A stretch of DNA of 64,000 nt from Reticulitermes speratus (GCA_021186555.1 JAJKFL010000007.1:25425177-25489176), one strand, 5' to 3'; numbered from the stretch's first letter, positions 1 to 11,292 are shown. Translations and numbers: made by a program. The notes: generated by a model from the letters alone, not told the origin.

Positions 1-985
1 TCCGTACCAAGTTTCGTGAAAATCGGTCAACAATTCCAGTCGCTGAAGCAGAGGGCAAAGATGAAAATGTTATCTCATAAAACTATTTTATTTCATTAAG
101 AAAGGAAAGAAGACAAAAGATAAATGAAGACACACAGCGTCAGTATAATGTCAACCAATTACCTTATACATGCAGTGAAGCCCCTTAATGCACACAGTAT
201 GGAATGGCTATACCTCACGCTACGGACAATACCTGAGGAAGGAACAACTCTGAGTAGATTAAAGGATACTCACAAATGTACATGGATAACAACACGAGGG
301 ACTACATGTGTCTCCATAGCCTTTCGGTCGTTCCTATTTCTGTTTCTTGGCACAGATCGTAAATGCTGTCCCTCGGGTAGCAAGGAAATTGCGCTGTGGT
401 TGTAGTGAGGCCCCCCCAAGGATCCGTATACAATGCTGCATGTGTCTTCAGTGTGTTAAACCGGGCCCGCGTCTTCATTACGTTCACACGAAGTGCAGTC
501 ACGTTGTAACACGCATTCCACAACATTAGACAGGGCACAGCTAACTTTAATACTAATGATAGTTCCGGAGATATCGCTGGATTTTGGTGCCAAACGTACT
601 GGATATTCATAAAATTAATTATACGCTGGTCTCCCTACGCAGTGCATACAAAAACTGGTCCAAATGAGCGGTATTGAACGTTCTACGCAATTACGTACAT
701 ACCTACATACTTATTCTTGCTTTACAGCTATTATAAATTCCACGTACAAAACCGCAGAGCAGTGTTAGCTTTCGACTTTATGGCACTAACTAAATAACAA
801 CTGGAGCTAAGCACATGGAATTTCGTACCAAAAATACTTCATAAACATACATACACACTATTTATAAAATACTGTTTGTAATTTAACAAACACAAACATG
901 GCGAAGACGCGACAATTCGAGGTAATAACCGACGAGCTTGGCATAAAAAAAACTGTCCTTACGTACGCTAGCAAGTTTTTCACAA
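1..985. other. No recognisable gene; unannotated AT-rich DNA
   Basis: Short open frames on both strands show no domain, no family resemblance and no splice-flanked conserved block. The first 30 bases resemble the interspersed repeat called family D here (see 11077-11292), with a phrase of the type TTTCGTGAAAATCGG, but the copy is cut by the window edge. Confidence 0.5.
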
Positions 986-1195
986 AAACAAAATAGAATA
1001 GAATAGAACAGAACAGAGTAGAATAAAATAGAACAGAATAGAATAGAACAGAATAGAACAGAATTGAACAGAATAGAATAGAACAGAACAGGTCAGAATA
1101 GAACAGAATAGAATAGAACAGAATAGAATAGATATAGAATATAATAGAAGAGAAGATAACAGAATAGAACAGCATAAAACAGAACAGAATAGAAT
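986..1195. repeat. Pentanucleotide microsatellite (AGAAT/AGAAC)n
   Basis: About 200 bp of AGAAT and AGAAC units, interrupted by a few point changes and a GATATAGAATATAATAG patch. The 105-residue minus-strand frame through it (FYSILFYS repeats) is a by-product of a five-base period and is not a gene. Confidence 0.9.
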
Positions 1196-1531
1196 AACAA
1201 CTGTATCAGACTGTTAAGACTACAAACGTACACAACAGGAAGGTAGAGTTTATGATTTCCGCTCGGAAAAACTTATTTCTTTCATACTGGGATAACAGCA
1301 ACATAGTGACAGAGGAAAATCTACATGTAGCTTTGTGTCTGACTGTGTAACCAACGGAACCAAACACGTGAAATGTCACACTGACACAGAACACAATACC
1401 ATCTACAATTGCTGTACGAAAGATAAGCCGTCAACGCAAGGATTAGGAACAACGTAAATTTTTAATTTTACACAATGACAGACGGAAATTAATAAAAAAA
1501 AATATAGTGGTCCCTGTGCAAGCCGAAAAAC

Positions 1532-1768
1532 ATACAAGGGGGAGTAGAGGTATAGCTCCACTGATTCTTAACCTCGTCATTAGATGGAGGTGGTCAACTT
1601 TACGCCCCGGCCGCTTTACACATGGGAAAAAAACCACGGTACCCATTGAACAGGAGGCTGGGTGGGTTCCAGAGCCGATCTGGACGTTTTGGAGAACTCT
1701 CCTGCTCCTGCGGGTATTTGAACCACGAACCGTCCAACCCGCAGCTAGTCGCTATATAAATTGTGCTA
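1532..1768 (-). mobile_element. SINE family B, diverged copy
   Basis: Minus-strand copy of the tRNA-derived family B defined by the cleaner copies at 23119-23414 and 45802-46090. It keeps GGGGGAGTAGAGGTATAG near the 3' side, the CCCCGGCCGCTTTAC block and GGAGGCTGGGTGGG. The tRNA-like head is badly eroded (GCTAGTCGCTATATAAAT in place of the A-box region). No clean target duplication is visible. Confidence 0.75.
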
Positions 1769-2769
1769 TACGGCTCCAATGTAAAATAATGGGAATCCAC
1801 AAAGCGGTACGGAGACGAATGGATATGAGTTGCTTAATTATTAATTTTGGTTGCTGCTAGTGTCACTGTAATGAAAGTTTGCGTCTTTTCAGTACTTGCT
1901 GTTTGCAATGGCACAGCGAAGAGTCAAGTGATGCAACCTGTAGACAAGCCACTCATTAGCATGCAGTTAACTAACGCGTTTCACCCTTACATTTTGCAGG
2001 AACAAGATGAAGAAAACGTTTAGAAACTTTTCTGGACCTAACAAAGTGAGTGCTGTAAGTGAATTTCAATTACTTCTTTCCCTTTCACAGAAGACAACAC
2101 TGTGGCGTGAATTATTTTAAATAAATTTCTGGCTTCAAGAAAAGAAAAACAGGAACTTAAAGAATACAGAGAAAATTGTGGGCCTGATTCTAAGCTGCAG
2201 AATCTGACTTCTACTTTACTCTTCTTTGACCTTTTAAAGCTCAGTGGTTACTACCCGTACCACCAGCTTCAGCACTAAAAAATTCTACGTTCTGACTACA
2301 AAGTACGTTCATTATTTCTGTACGCTTGTTATAACAAAGAGTGATTATTTTTCTATACAGAAATAACTTATTGGTGTTTATAACCGATGGTTAGTCTGTC
2401 TACTTCTTTAAAGAGTTAATGACTGTAAAATATATCCGATTCCCCGTCTCTGGTCCAGAAGCCAAAGCGAGGACTACGACCACACACGGCGTTAAATAAA
2501 AGAGGCAGGAGGCGCCGTTTTTAGAACAAGTATTTAACGGGTAAGAATTTGGCTTAAAAACAGAAAAGGTTATATCACGTGTTTTCACTTTATAATGTAA
2601 AATAAATGATGAGTTATGACTTTAGAAGTTAACAAACGTTAATGTACCCTTAACAACGAACATCTCTGCAGTATAGTAGCACCACCAACGGGGGATCAAA
2701 CACAACTGTATGACGCCATGGGTCTGGACATAATCAAAAAGACAAGCACCCCGCTATGTTTGCTAAAAA
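1769..2769. other. No recognisable feature
   Basis: About 1 kb of AT-rich DNA. The 62-residue minus frame at 2400-2588 shows nothing protein-like. Nothing supported here. Confidence 0.5.
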
Positions 2770-2962
2770 TGTCACTCATTCGTTCTGCAGTCTGTCTTAC
2801 GACAGGTCCGTAGCCTCTTCCAAAGCGAGTTCTCCACAGGGTCCGATCTAGTGCTTCCTCTTTCAATTTTCAGTATCTTCTCCTTTCCTTAAGGTCATCC
2901 AGTAGCTGCTTACCCCTTCTTCCTCGTCTTCCGGTCATTTCTATCCTTCCTTCTAACTAGCA
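2770..2962 (-). mobile_element. Non-LTR retrotransposon 3' end, QLLDDLKEKR type
   Basis: On the minus strand the sequence encodes a decayed version of the C-terminal tail also seen at 3556-3745 and 21776-22005, with the recognisable phrases LLDDLKE, EEALDRT and PVVRQT followed by a short TGAA-type tail. Only the extreme 3' end is present, as expected of 5'-truncated LINE insertions. It faces the copy at 3556-3745 head to head. Confidence 0.75.
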
Positions 2963-3555
2963 ATGAAAAAATCAGATACAGATATAACAGCTTACTCAGT
3001 AAACTAAAACAAAAAGCATTTTAATTCAAAAAAAGGCAGGGTGTGTTATTACCGCGTTTATAATTTTACTAAACTGTTACCAAGACAACTGAGGTAGATG
3101 AATACTTTCACGTCTCTAACACGTTCTGAATGTTCGGCGTATTAATTACAATTCTACAATTAACATGTTGCAGAGCCATCGAGGATCTCCGGACTTGACA
3201 CAAAACACGTCGCAAAAGAACAAGCAAGCCGCCGCGCAGAGTGCAGCACATGTTAATAATAACGACGAGAATTACAGACATTTAAAGACCACAACAACAT
3301 AAAATGGCACACTGCCACAGTGAACATGAAAACACGAAATAAATAACATAACAGTAACACTCACAATTATTCCACAAAAAGTACAATAATGAACTGAAAA
3401 GTAAGCACTACATAGGCAATGCAAAATTGTTTAAAAACTATATAAAGAACATGCAAAAGGACATTTTGGGAGTTAAAAATGTTAACCTGTTTTATAAAGG
3501 CTAAAACGATTATTTGGTACAAAACACGATTGAAGGAAATTTAGAATAAAGGACA
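2963..3555. other. AT-rich spacer between two inverted LINE tails
   Basis: No gene or further repeat recognised. It lies between two inverted, outward-tailed copies of the same LINE 3' end. Confidence 0.5.
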
Positions 3556-3745
3556 GAAATGACGGGAAGACGAGGAAGAAGGCGTCAGCAGCTACTGGAT
3601 GACCTTAAGGAAAAGAGAAGATATTGTAAATTGAAAGAGGAAGCACTAGATCGCACCCTGTGGAGAACTCGCTTTGGAAGAGGCTACGGACCTGTCGTAA
3701 GACAGACTACAGAATGAATGCATGAATCAATGAATGAAAACACTT
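3556..3745 (+). mobile_element. Non-LTR retrotransposon 3' end, QLLDDLKEKR type
   Basis: The plus strand encodes TGRRGRRRQQLLDDLKEKRR, then EEALDRTLWRTRFGRGYGPVV and a stop, followed by ATGAATGCATGAATCAATGA, a degenerate TGAA tail. This is the C-terminus of a LINE reverse-transcriptase ORF in its 3'-terminal context. It is short and 5'-truncated, and the clade is not assigned. Confidence 0.85.
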
Positions 3746-4562
3746 CTAATGTACATAACATTTTAGTGAACATTTATATTACTGGATGTTCAGATGTGTG
3801 AATGTTATGACTGTGTTTTTAACACACAGCTACATGGATCAGCCCAGTTATCTTTCGTGGCAATGATGTGAATTCCTTCTGCAGCGTGTTACGTGTTGCT
3901 TCACTTTATGAAGCTACAACCGATATGGTGCATAAAGAGCAAACGTCTGATGAAAATGGAAAGACATTTAAACAGTCGGCAATATTTCCGAAGCAGTAGT
4001 CTGTTTGAAGTCTTTTGGGATCGGTGTCACGCCATGCCAAATGCTACACAGTTATCTACCTTTCAAAGTGCCATAATGCCTCTATCGTTAGGGGCAAGTA
4101 GCCTTGACGTGGGTAGATGTTTACCAATCGACACGATGTAACATCCCAGAAGACGTGTATCGTCAGCAACACCTAACCTCACACCTCGCACCAGTGGCGG
4201 TAGTCTTAACTCTCGTAACCAGTTCATATGTAAAGGTCGCACTGGGGCCAGGTGGGCGCTTCACCCGGACGCACCCTTTGTCCAGATATCTGCTTGGAAA
4301 ACTGCAGAGCCTCCCGGTGTTACAACTTCTGCACAAAATGTCCGACCATCCTCTGACTACGCACTTCCTCACATTATTAAGATAGGACAATCAAAAATAC
4401 AGTTTTAATTCTCTCAGTTGTAAAAGCAGATGACTTCCGATGACCCCCAACGGCATCTCCTGTTCACAGATTCTAGAGTCGACATTACGTATAGCACGTC
4501 TATGAAAACTAAGACGTGAAGGTATCATAAAATAGGTTTCTGATTTCGTTATACAAGAGAAA
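3746..4562. other. No recognisable feature
   Basis: Overlapping short frames at 3893-4390 on both strands show no domain or family similarity. I see no promoter, RNA gene or repeat here. Confidence 0.45.
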
Positions 4563-4564
4563 TA

Positions 4565-4750
4565 CAGTTTAACTCGGTTATAACGTAATGCATGGGACTG
4601 AATATTTTGTGTCGTTATAAACGAGTGTTGTTATAACCGAGGAGTGTAAATTGTTATGGTTAACAGTGAGGAATTAATGGTACCACAGAATATCTGACGT
4701 TATGTACGAGATGTCGTATAAACCGATGTCGTTATAACCGGGTTCCACTG
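4565..4750. mobile_element. Pogo/Tigger-like MITE with TA target duplication
   Basis: A 186-bp non-autonomous element. The left end CAGTTTAACTCGGTTATAAC matches the reverse complement of the right end (CAGTGGAACCCGGTTATAAC), and TA dinucleotides flank both sides (4563-4564, 4751-4752). Further GGTTATAACGA-type motifs lie inside as subterminal repeats. It has no coding capacity. CAGTGGAACC ends with TA duplication are typical of Tc1/mariner-superfamily pogo elements; the assignment is inferred from ends only. Confidence 0.8.
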
Positions 4751-4752
4751 TA

Positions 4753-5557
4753 CTGAAAAACGCTATTCTAACAATCTTATAATATGCGAATTTTTACTGA
4801 CCAGTAACTCAGTATTTTCAAACCAAGTTTGATGAACACACATCACTAGTAAACAAAAAATACAGGTCCAATACCTGACGTTCCTTACGTCATATACTTT
4901 AAATAATTATATTAAAATATGAGAATTACATCTAGTTTATTTTCACCATTTTGCATAGGACAGTGGTATCTGCCTGCTGGTTAATTTCAGTAGGCATACA
5001 ATATATCGTACTGACGATAAGGGTTGGCAGAGTTAAGCGAATTATCGCAGGAATTAGCCTGGAATATTTCCAAGCAACATTACTACTTTAGAATAAATGG
5101 GCAGCTTAGTGTGGCGGTAACAAGCGACGGTTTTGTTTTCCAAAGGTATAAGGTCAGAATTTAGGCCGGGATGCCGTATCCTCAGTTAGGATTTTGGTGG
5201 ATTTCCCCTGGCTTTCCTAGGGAGTACAGAAGTGGTAAATTCACACAGCCTACAATTTTCCATTTACAAATCCCTACTCACTCGCCATTGTGTTTATTTT
5301 CCCCATCTCACAGGACACTAAATAATATAAGCAGTTATTTAAAGGAATGGAGTTGTTAAAGTATCAACACAACAATTCTTAAAAATATCGAATAACATAC
5401 CTTAAACTTTAAAAATCGACACCCTCCCATAACTTTTAACATCCATAAAGATTCAAGATTAATACAGTTCTGGTTTTGATTCTCCAAAGGGCTTTGACAG
5501 TGACACTTACAGGAATACTACTTTAGACACTGTCCACTTCTGCATGCGTACTTGACA
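4753..5557. other. No recognisable feature
   Basis: AT-rich sequence with a few short frames without protein-like content. Nothing supported. Confidence 0.45.
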
Positions 5558-5561
5558 TACA

Positions 5562-5600
5562 AGACGTTTCGAAGCAGACTCAGCTTCCTTCATCACGTAA
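5562..5600 (-). ncRNA. Degenerate hammerhead-ribozyme-like motif
   Basis: On the minus strand GTGATGA (one change from CTGATGA) is followed by a 5-bp stem II (GAAGC/GCTTC, 7-nt loop), then GAAAC and GTC. The stem III segment is the palindrome ACGT. Stem I is not convincingly paired, so I regard this as a decayed relative of the motifs in the palindromes. Confidence 0.45.
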
Positions 5601-6425
5601 AAGTAACATTATAAAACCTATCCGACTGAGTTTATTAGCTACACTAATCAAACACAAGTTTGGGGACTGCGGTAGGTTCGATTTAATTGGCACAACAGAA
5701 CGGGTTTCTTATTATATTCACCCTTAACGGACAAAGAGCCAATTTCCGAAACGTCGTGTACATCAAGCATATTACACACAATGGAGACTGCCCGACGGAC
5801 TTATTCTTACAGTTTTACCTGTCACTATAAATTTTACCACTTCTCCATACTAATATTTTATTCATCAACCTTCGACGCTGTACAAACTTTGTAACGGACG
5901 TCGTAGTTAAATAAAACACACCTCTCTCTCTCTCTTATTACAGTCCTCTTCTTTAAACGCGAACATCACAAACGAAGTGCTGCACGGAAGTCTTAGCGCT
6001 GACTGTACTTGCCACATTTTAGCGTCTAATATCCTTCAGAATACGAAATTCAAATGGGTGCATCTCCACATGAAATATTTAAATGTTTAAACCGCTATGC
6101 TGTTCCATTAACGGCTCAAGATTCTATTTTAATTCTCTAAAACTGTACATATTTCATACAACCAATATTGACCGCCCAGAAGTACGCCATCAAGAGAAGT
6201 CCCTGTATGCGAAGCGCCGATTTTACAAAGTTCAGAAATATGTAGATGACGGACGGACGGACATATGTACAGAGCCTATATTGGTTCACAGAGTGTCACC
6301 AAATTAATGTTACCATTCTCAAAACTAGACAAAAAAAAAAGCCATTCACTTCCATAAGGAGGGAAATATTGCATTAATAAAATGCATTTGATGGACTTCT
6401 TTTGGGTTGGTGTGCCGTGTTGCAG
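5601..6425. other. No recognisable gene; short (CT)n tract
   Basis: A CT dinucleotide run lies near 5924-5936. A phrase CCGAAACGTCGTG at 5748-5760 recalls the 3' half of the hammerhead motif but has no core upstream. Nothing else supported. Confidence 0.4.
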
Positions 6426-6467
6426 ACGACGTTTCGGAGGGACATACTGCACCCATCTTCAGGGTGA
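6423..6467 (-). ncRNA. Hammerhead-like motif with unpaired stem I
   Basis: Minus strand: CTGAAGA at 6456-6462, a weak stem II (GGG against CCTCC), GAAAC and GTC, with the ACGT palindrome as stem III. The flanks TCACC and GTCTG do not pair, so the ribozyme is probably dead. The order of core elements matches the better copies. Confidence 0.45.
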
Positions 6468-7096
6468 CATTATGGTGGAAGTGGATGTTAAGTGGCTGGA
6501 AAGACAGAAATGTTTAGCTTATATGGGAAAGTTGGAGGAAATCTTGTCAATCAGAATAAAGGAAGAGAATGATAGAGTTAGTACTAATGAATGGTAGTTA
6601 GTTCCAAGTACGGCCCTTTTAAGGGCCGACAATGGGAATGTGCAGGTGGACAAACGTGAGTGAGGAGCCTGTGAGAGATGTGGTCTGCCGACGAATGTGG
6701 TATTATATTTAAAATACAGCTTAAAGGACAGTGACATCTCAGACCGACTTTCTGTAATAAAAACGGTGATTATATGTGGACCGACTCACTTCCGAGGACG
6801 CCGAATCGTGCCCTTAACGTCACAGTCGAAAAAGAAGGAATACTTAAATTATCGGTAATGTGGTAATCAGGACTTTCGGAATTTCGGAAGAGGAAGAATT
6901 AAAAATATAACCAAAAACAAACGTGAACCACAAACTGCTGCTCTCCTAGACTGTCACAGCCATGTGACTAACGTCCGATACTGCTTTGGTTAGGTCTTCA
7001 GAATCGGCACACATTTTCCTAAACGTGTCTGATTTAACGGTAGTTTTAACATGCTTATGATAGCAAGATAATATACAATAAAGACAATCAGATTTC

Positions 7097-7266
7097 TTCA
7101 ACAATTAAACCAACAAATGCACTTTATTTCTTCGTTATGATTATTAACCCTACACATGTTTCGGCTTCAACAGGGTTAATGAACATAACTAAGAAATAAA
7201 GTGCATTTGTTGGTTTAATTGTTGAATGTTATCAAAATGCACGGTGAACACAACGTAAAAAAAAAC
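7097..7266 (-). mobile_element. Foldback element with core-deleted hammerhead
   Basis: A palindrome at 7099-7224 has arms beginning CAACAATTAAACCAACAAAT. A roughly 40-bp extension on the right contains AAAATGCACGGTGAACAC, the reverse complement of the family terminal motif TTCACCGTGCATTTT. ATCAGATTT on the left and ATTAGATTT on the right could be a 9-bp target duplication with one mismatch. Its hammerhead remnant on the minus strand keeps a perfect 7-bp stem I (TTAACCC/GGGTTAA), GAAAC and the U-A site, but CUGANGA and half of stem II are gone. Confidence 0.8.
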
Positions 7267-8007
7267 ATTAGATTTGTATTTGTTTTACCTTCAAAAAATA
7301 TATTTTCCTTCTCAATGTTAACAGTTCAATTAGAAAACGCAATTTATTAATTTTACAAAAAGGATAGTTAGATGTACAGCTTCTAGCAATGTGGCAATCA
7401 GAAGACAAACGGCAGAGTCAAGAGTATTTGCATTAAGAGCACGTCATTAAGCATAAAGTAAAGTAACGTAAATTAACCGATAATTGCACGGCGATGTGTG
7501 TGACGAAACAATGAACTATGACAATCTAAAGTTACTCAAAATCGACGAGAACTTGTGGATCATACTTCTGAGACGCCACCACAAGAATCAGAAACAGAAA
7601 CTTTTAAGTTCCTGATACGAGGCAAAAACAACACATAGTATACAAGTTTTGATAAGGCAGCGTTTTTTTTTCTGAAAAAGTGCAATTACAACGTGACGGC
7701 CGTGAGGAATTCTTTTCAGCTTTGATTCTGGTGGCGATGGTTAATCAAAACATGGGACTAGGCATGTGAAATTCGGTACTGAGGCACAACGTAATCGCAC
7801 TTCCAAAATACGTATAGAATACTGTAAGTCCATAATTTACACATATGGCGAAGATAGGAAACTTCGATGACATCAGACAAATTTATCGTAAAATTCAAGT
7901 CTTCTTTACTGTCACGCCATGTGGATTGGTAGCTATTCGCCAAAAACAACCTAGCGTAACATCCCAGAAGAATTGAATCTTTAGCAACATCGCTGTGATT
8001 TTAGTAT
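7267..8007. other. No recognisable feature
   Basis: AT-rich DNA; the short minus frame at 7758-7949 shows no family signal. Confidence 0.4.
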
Positions 8008-8242
8008 GCTATTTAACGACGCTGTCAACTGGTGAGATTATATGGCGTCGGTAATAGATGAAAAATCGAGTATAGAGAATTTGTGGGATAATAATGACAA
8101 GGGAAAACCAAAGGACTCGGGGTAAAACATGTCTCAGTGTCATTTTTGTCCACCAGAAATCCCACATGGACTTGTCTGGGATTCAATCCTGGCCTCCATG
8201 GCGAGTGGCCGGCGACTAACAGCCTGAGCCATGACACGCTGT
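8008..8242 (-). mobile_element. SINE family C
   Basis: Minus-strand tRNA-derived SINE. The head reads TGGCTCAGGCTGTTAGTCGC with a degenerate B box (GGATTGAATCC) about 45 nt on, then TGGGATTTCTGGTGGAC, and the 3' part ends in GCGTCGTTAAATAGC. The same order of blocks recurs at 42735-42930, 58580-58800 and 62590-62785, which defines the family. Confidence 0.75.
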
Positions 8243-8706
8243 GAGCACATCAAATCTGAAACTTTCTTACACAAATAAAGCAACAAAGTAACACCAACAG
8301 ACATGTACTACAACCCTATGAAGGACAACAAGCTTTGTAAGTTCTGGTCTAAATTCCTTGTGTTGACAGTTTTCAACTTTGTATTGATATGTTACCCCAG
8401 TATTTCCTCAATATCTGCATCACACATAAGATCCACCACAATGTGCTCTCGGCAAACGCGTTACTGCTGTTTGTAGCTAGAGGGTATATAAGTAAAATTA
8501 CGAACGTCAAAAAAAAATTCAATAAAGCTACATGTACCATGGTGCATTTCAAAAAAGGCACAAAATTGTTTATGTCAAATTTGGTTATTAGTTATTTCCG
8601 TGATATGGACCGAGCTACATATCTTTTCATCGTCATACCGTTTTGTAACAGATTTCAAATTCCATAGGGGAAGAAAAAATTCATCACCCTGTTTCAAGAA
8701 AACGGA

Positions 8707-8740
8707 GTGGGGGGGGGGGGGGGGGGGGGAGGGGGGGGAA
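8707..8740. repeat. Poly(G) tract
   Basis: About 32 bases, almost all G with a single A. It creates artificial open frames of poly-glycine or poly-proline on both strands. It is one of about ten such tracts in the window. Confidence 0.85.
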
Positions 8741-9185
8741 CACAACTGGACACGACAAGTCATTCAGAGTGCCTCAGTTATCATAAATTTTCTTTAATCG
8801 AATAGACAGGTAAATAGTGGGAAGGAAATGACAGCTGGTGCACCACAACATTCTCGGGCTGAAGTGGAAACATTTCTAAAGACTGAAAGACCTCTATTAA
8901 TGGGCTTGATGGGATTACATAGCGGGACGAACGATTAATGGGGATGACGTTCCACAGACTATATGTTCACAGTCTTTTGAATGTACGGATATGCAGGGAA
9001 TTCGTTATACACCAGAGGGAAATTCCTGACAGCTTAGACTGCCACAAACGCCGTAATGCAAAATTTTTAATTTCGAATGTTCAATGCTGTTGATAAGGTT
9101 TTAAAGAGTAAATTACTATGTGATTGGTGTATCGTAGATAAACATGTTCAGACACCGTACTGATAACTAGACCACATTTGCAGAG
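8741..9185. other. No recognisable feature
   Basis: No coding signal or repeat recognised. Confidence 0.4.
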
Positions 9186-9253
9186 CAGTGCTTTCCAAAC
9201 CTTTTTTCACGCTAGTACCACTATCGCAATAAAAACATGTATGCATACCACTA
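9186..9253. mobile_element. hAT-like element end, interrupted by a LINE
   Basis: CAGTGCTTTCCAAACCTTTT at the left resembles the terminus of hAT-type non-autonomous elements (compare CAGTGGTATTCAACC at 60718). The sequence resumes after the LINE at 9787. I could not find the matching right terminus, so the outer boundary is unknown. Confidence 0.4.
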
Positions 9254-9786
9254 ACTAACTAACTAACTAACTAACTCCATGGAGCAGAGTCCTTCCTGAG
9301 AAGCTAACAGGTCGTCAGCTAGTCAAGAAATTCCCCGCATTTTATGGAACCCGAAGGTTCATTACCGCACTCACAACAGCCCGCCACCTGTCCTATCCTG
9401 AGCCATATCAATCCAGTCCATGCCCCCCATCCCACTTCTTGAAGATCCATTTTAATATTATCCTCCCATTTACGCCTGGGTCTTCCAAGTGGTCTCCTTC
9501 CTCAGGTCTCCCCACCAAAACCCTGTATGCACCTCTACCCTCACCCATACGTGCTACATGCCCCGCCCACCTCATTCTTCTCGATTTGATCACCCGAACA
9601 ATATTTGGTGATGAGTACAGATCATTAAGTTCCTCGTTATGTAGTCTTCTCCACTCCCCTGTTACCTCGTCCCTCTCGAACACCCTCAGCCTATGTTCCT
9701 CCCTCAGTGTGAGAGACCAAGTTTCACGCCCATACAAAACAACAGGCAAAATTATAGTTCTGCATATCTTAATCTTTGTATTTTAC
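9254..9786 (-). mobile_element. 5'-truncated LINE, (GTTA)n tail, 11-bp target duplication
   Basis: GCATACCACTA occurs exactly on both sides (9243-9253 and 9787-9797), marking a target-primed insertion. Read on the minus strand it encodes the reverse-transcriptase C-terminus: [20 protein letters not shown], then a frame-altered stretch, [19 protein letters not shown] and [14 protein letters not shown], then 3' UTR and a (GTTA)n tail at the left edge. Several frame changes (for example a deletion after RVFE) make it a pseudogene. Related copies lie at 10456, 18886, 19392/21473, 36080, 47733 and 50440. Confidence 0.92.
9408..9749 (-). pseudogene. LINE reverse transcriptase C-terminal fragment
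   Basis: A 113-residue open frame with the hallmark endings of insect non-LTR reverse transcriptases: a YGxETWSLT motif, an arginine-rich FE region, and [15 protein letters not shown]. The catalytic palm (YADD-type box) is absent because the copy is 5'-truncated. Compared with the longer copy at 21473-21771, a block containing FENRVLRKIFGPKR is missing here, so the frame is damaged. It has no host role and is part of the inserted LINE. Confidence 0.85.
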
Positions 9787-9851
9787 GCATACCACTAGGT
9801 TTTGAAAATATTAATAACGATGTCTACTTTCAGGATACAGGGTCTTTCGAT

Positions 9852-9902
9852 GTTCCGCTGCTTGGCAGGTTTGAATTCTTCAAACCTGCCAAGCAGCGGA
9901 AC
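9852..9902. repeat. Perfect 51-bp hairpin (24-bp arms, 3-nt loop)
   Basis: GTTCCGCTGCTTGGCAGGTT begins a 24-bp arm that is perfectly repeated in inverted orientation after a TTC spacer. The arm is GC-richer than its surroundings. It has none of the hammerhead blocks and no LINE or SINE similarity that I can see. It could be the compact relic of a foldback element or a small hairpin RNA; nothing in the sequence decides. Confidence 0.85.
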
Positions 9903-10455
9903 AACAACGCTGCGGAAACCTCAAATATCGCAGTTGCTGTTTTTCTAATTTAACGCCATTAAACGCATTTAAAATGTTGGGTGTCGAATACTTCACATCA
10001 GATGTTGCAACAAAGATGTTGCCACTGCAGAACGAGGTCTGTAGTCTCATAGTACAGACTGTACTTGTGTTTCCCTTTTCGGTTGCAAAAATAACACAAT
10101 GACGTCACGTTTTACGATGGCAACCTTCTTCGAGTGCCTGAATGTGGCCACTTGTCCATCGCCTAGTTTCCTCATAATACTTTCAGTTTTAGAACGAGTA
10201 ATATCGCCAAGTGGCTGGCATGAGGTGCAAGTAAAAACCGACGAAGGAGCTTAAAATCTTAAAACTGTCGTCTTGTGGGATGTGATATCACGTGGTGACG
10301 CAGATGGTTAGCAACATTTCAGAGGAGCCTACCTCCATGTACACAGCCTACACCTGGAGTCTAAAACTGAAATGGTGAGAGGGTCAAACGAATAATTTTG
10401 GAATTTAAGATGGGCCGCACGTCATTCTATGCAATATCAAGGGTAAGTAGACCAA
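9903..10455. other. No recognisable feature
   Basis: Contains a TGACGTCA-like motif near 10092, but no adjoining frame or TATA box. Nothing else supported. Confidence 0.4.
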
Positions 10456-10855
10456 CTAACTAAACTAAACTAAATCCAAGGAGCGAAGTCCTTGGCAAGG
10501 TCCTTAGCTAGTCAAGAAATTCCCCGCATTTTATGGAACCCGAAGGTTCATTACCGCATTCACAAACACACGCCACCTGTCCCTATCCTGAGCCAGATCA
10601 ATCCAGTCTATGCCCCCATCAAACTCCTTGAAGATCAATTTTAATATTAATCTCCCGTCTAAGTCTAGGTCTTCCAAGTGGCTTCTTTCCCTCAGGTTTC
10701 CCCATCAAAACCTTGTATGCACCTCAACTCTCCGAAATACGTACTACAAGCCCCGCCCATCTCATTCTTGATTTGAACACCCGAATAATATTTTGTGAGG
10801 AGTACAGATCATAATGCTCCTCGTTATGTAGTCTTCGCCACTCACCTATTTTAAT
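10456..10855 (-). mobile_element. LINE 3' fragment, (GTTA)n-tail type, diverged
   Basis: Colinear with the copy at 9254-9786 on the same strand, from an AACTAACTAAACTAAACTAA tail through GAAATTCCCCGCATTTTATG and CCGAAGGTTCATTACCGC to CTCCTCGTTATGTAGTCTTC. Numerous indels close every frame, so it is an older copy. Confidence 0.88.
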
Positions 10856-11076
10856 TAAAATTAAACACACGCCATTAAGAATGACTTAAGCTTTAACAAC
10901 AAAACCACAAACCTTCTCCTTCTTTAAGAGTCCAGATATAATGCGTGCATGTACTTAATGTCTGTTTATACTGCACCACTCTTATGCTACTGAATCTCCT
11001 GAAGACGATGCTCTTGGCTCCGTCCATGGCAACCTTCGATTTTAACGCAGCACAAGCTTCCTAGTTATGTAACTAA

Positions 11077-11292
11077 CTATCCTTCCATGTTAGGCGCGTT
11101 CGCAAAATTGCGAAAACGGACAATTAGCTCTGCCATGTATGTCTGTCTGTATCCGCATGGAACAACACGGCTTCCATTGGACGGATTTTCATAAAATTTG
11201 ATACGAGCATTTCTGAAAATCTGTAGAAAAAATTCAAGTTTCATTAAAATCTGACAAGAAAGTGGGTACTTTACATGAGGACCTACATACAT
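11077..11292 (-). repeat. Interspersed repeat family D with recurrent pseudo-frame
   Basis: The minus frame reads VGPHVKYPLSCQILMKLEFF, then NFANAP near its end. It aligns by eye with frames at 16197-16415 (minus) and 43990-44200 (plus), all sharing a VKYPL-type start, a phenylalanine-rich middle and a GYRQTYM or TDRHV motif. I recognise it only as a dispersed repeat whose frame is often mistaken for a gene; class unknown. Confidence 0.6.

Noticed and set aside
990-1190. Pentanucleotide array as telomeric repeat
   Set aside because: Insect telomeres are usually TTAGG; AGAAT/AGAAC does not match and lies within ordinary sequence.
9246-9276. (CTAA)n as an independent microsatellite
   Set aside because: It is the 3' tail of the adjacent LINE, bounded by its target duplication.
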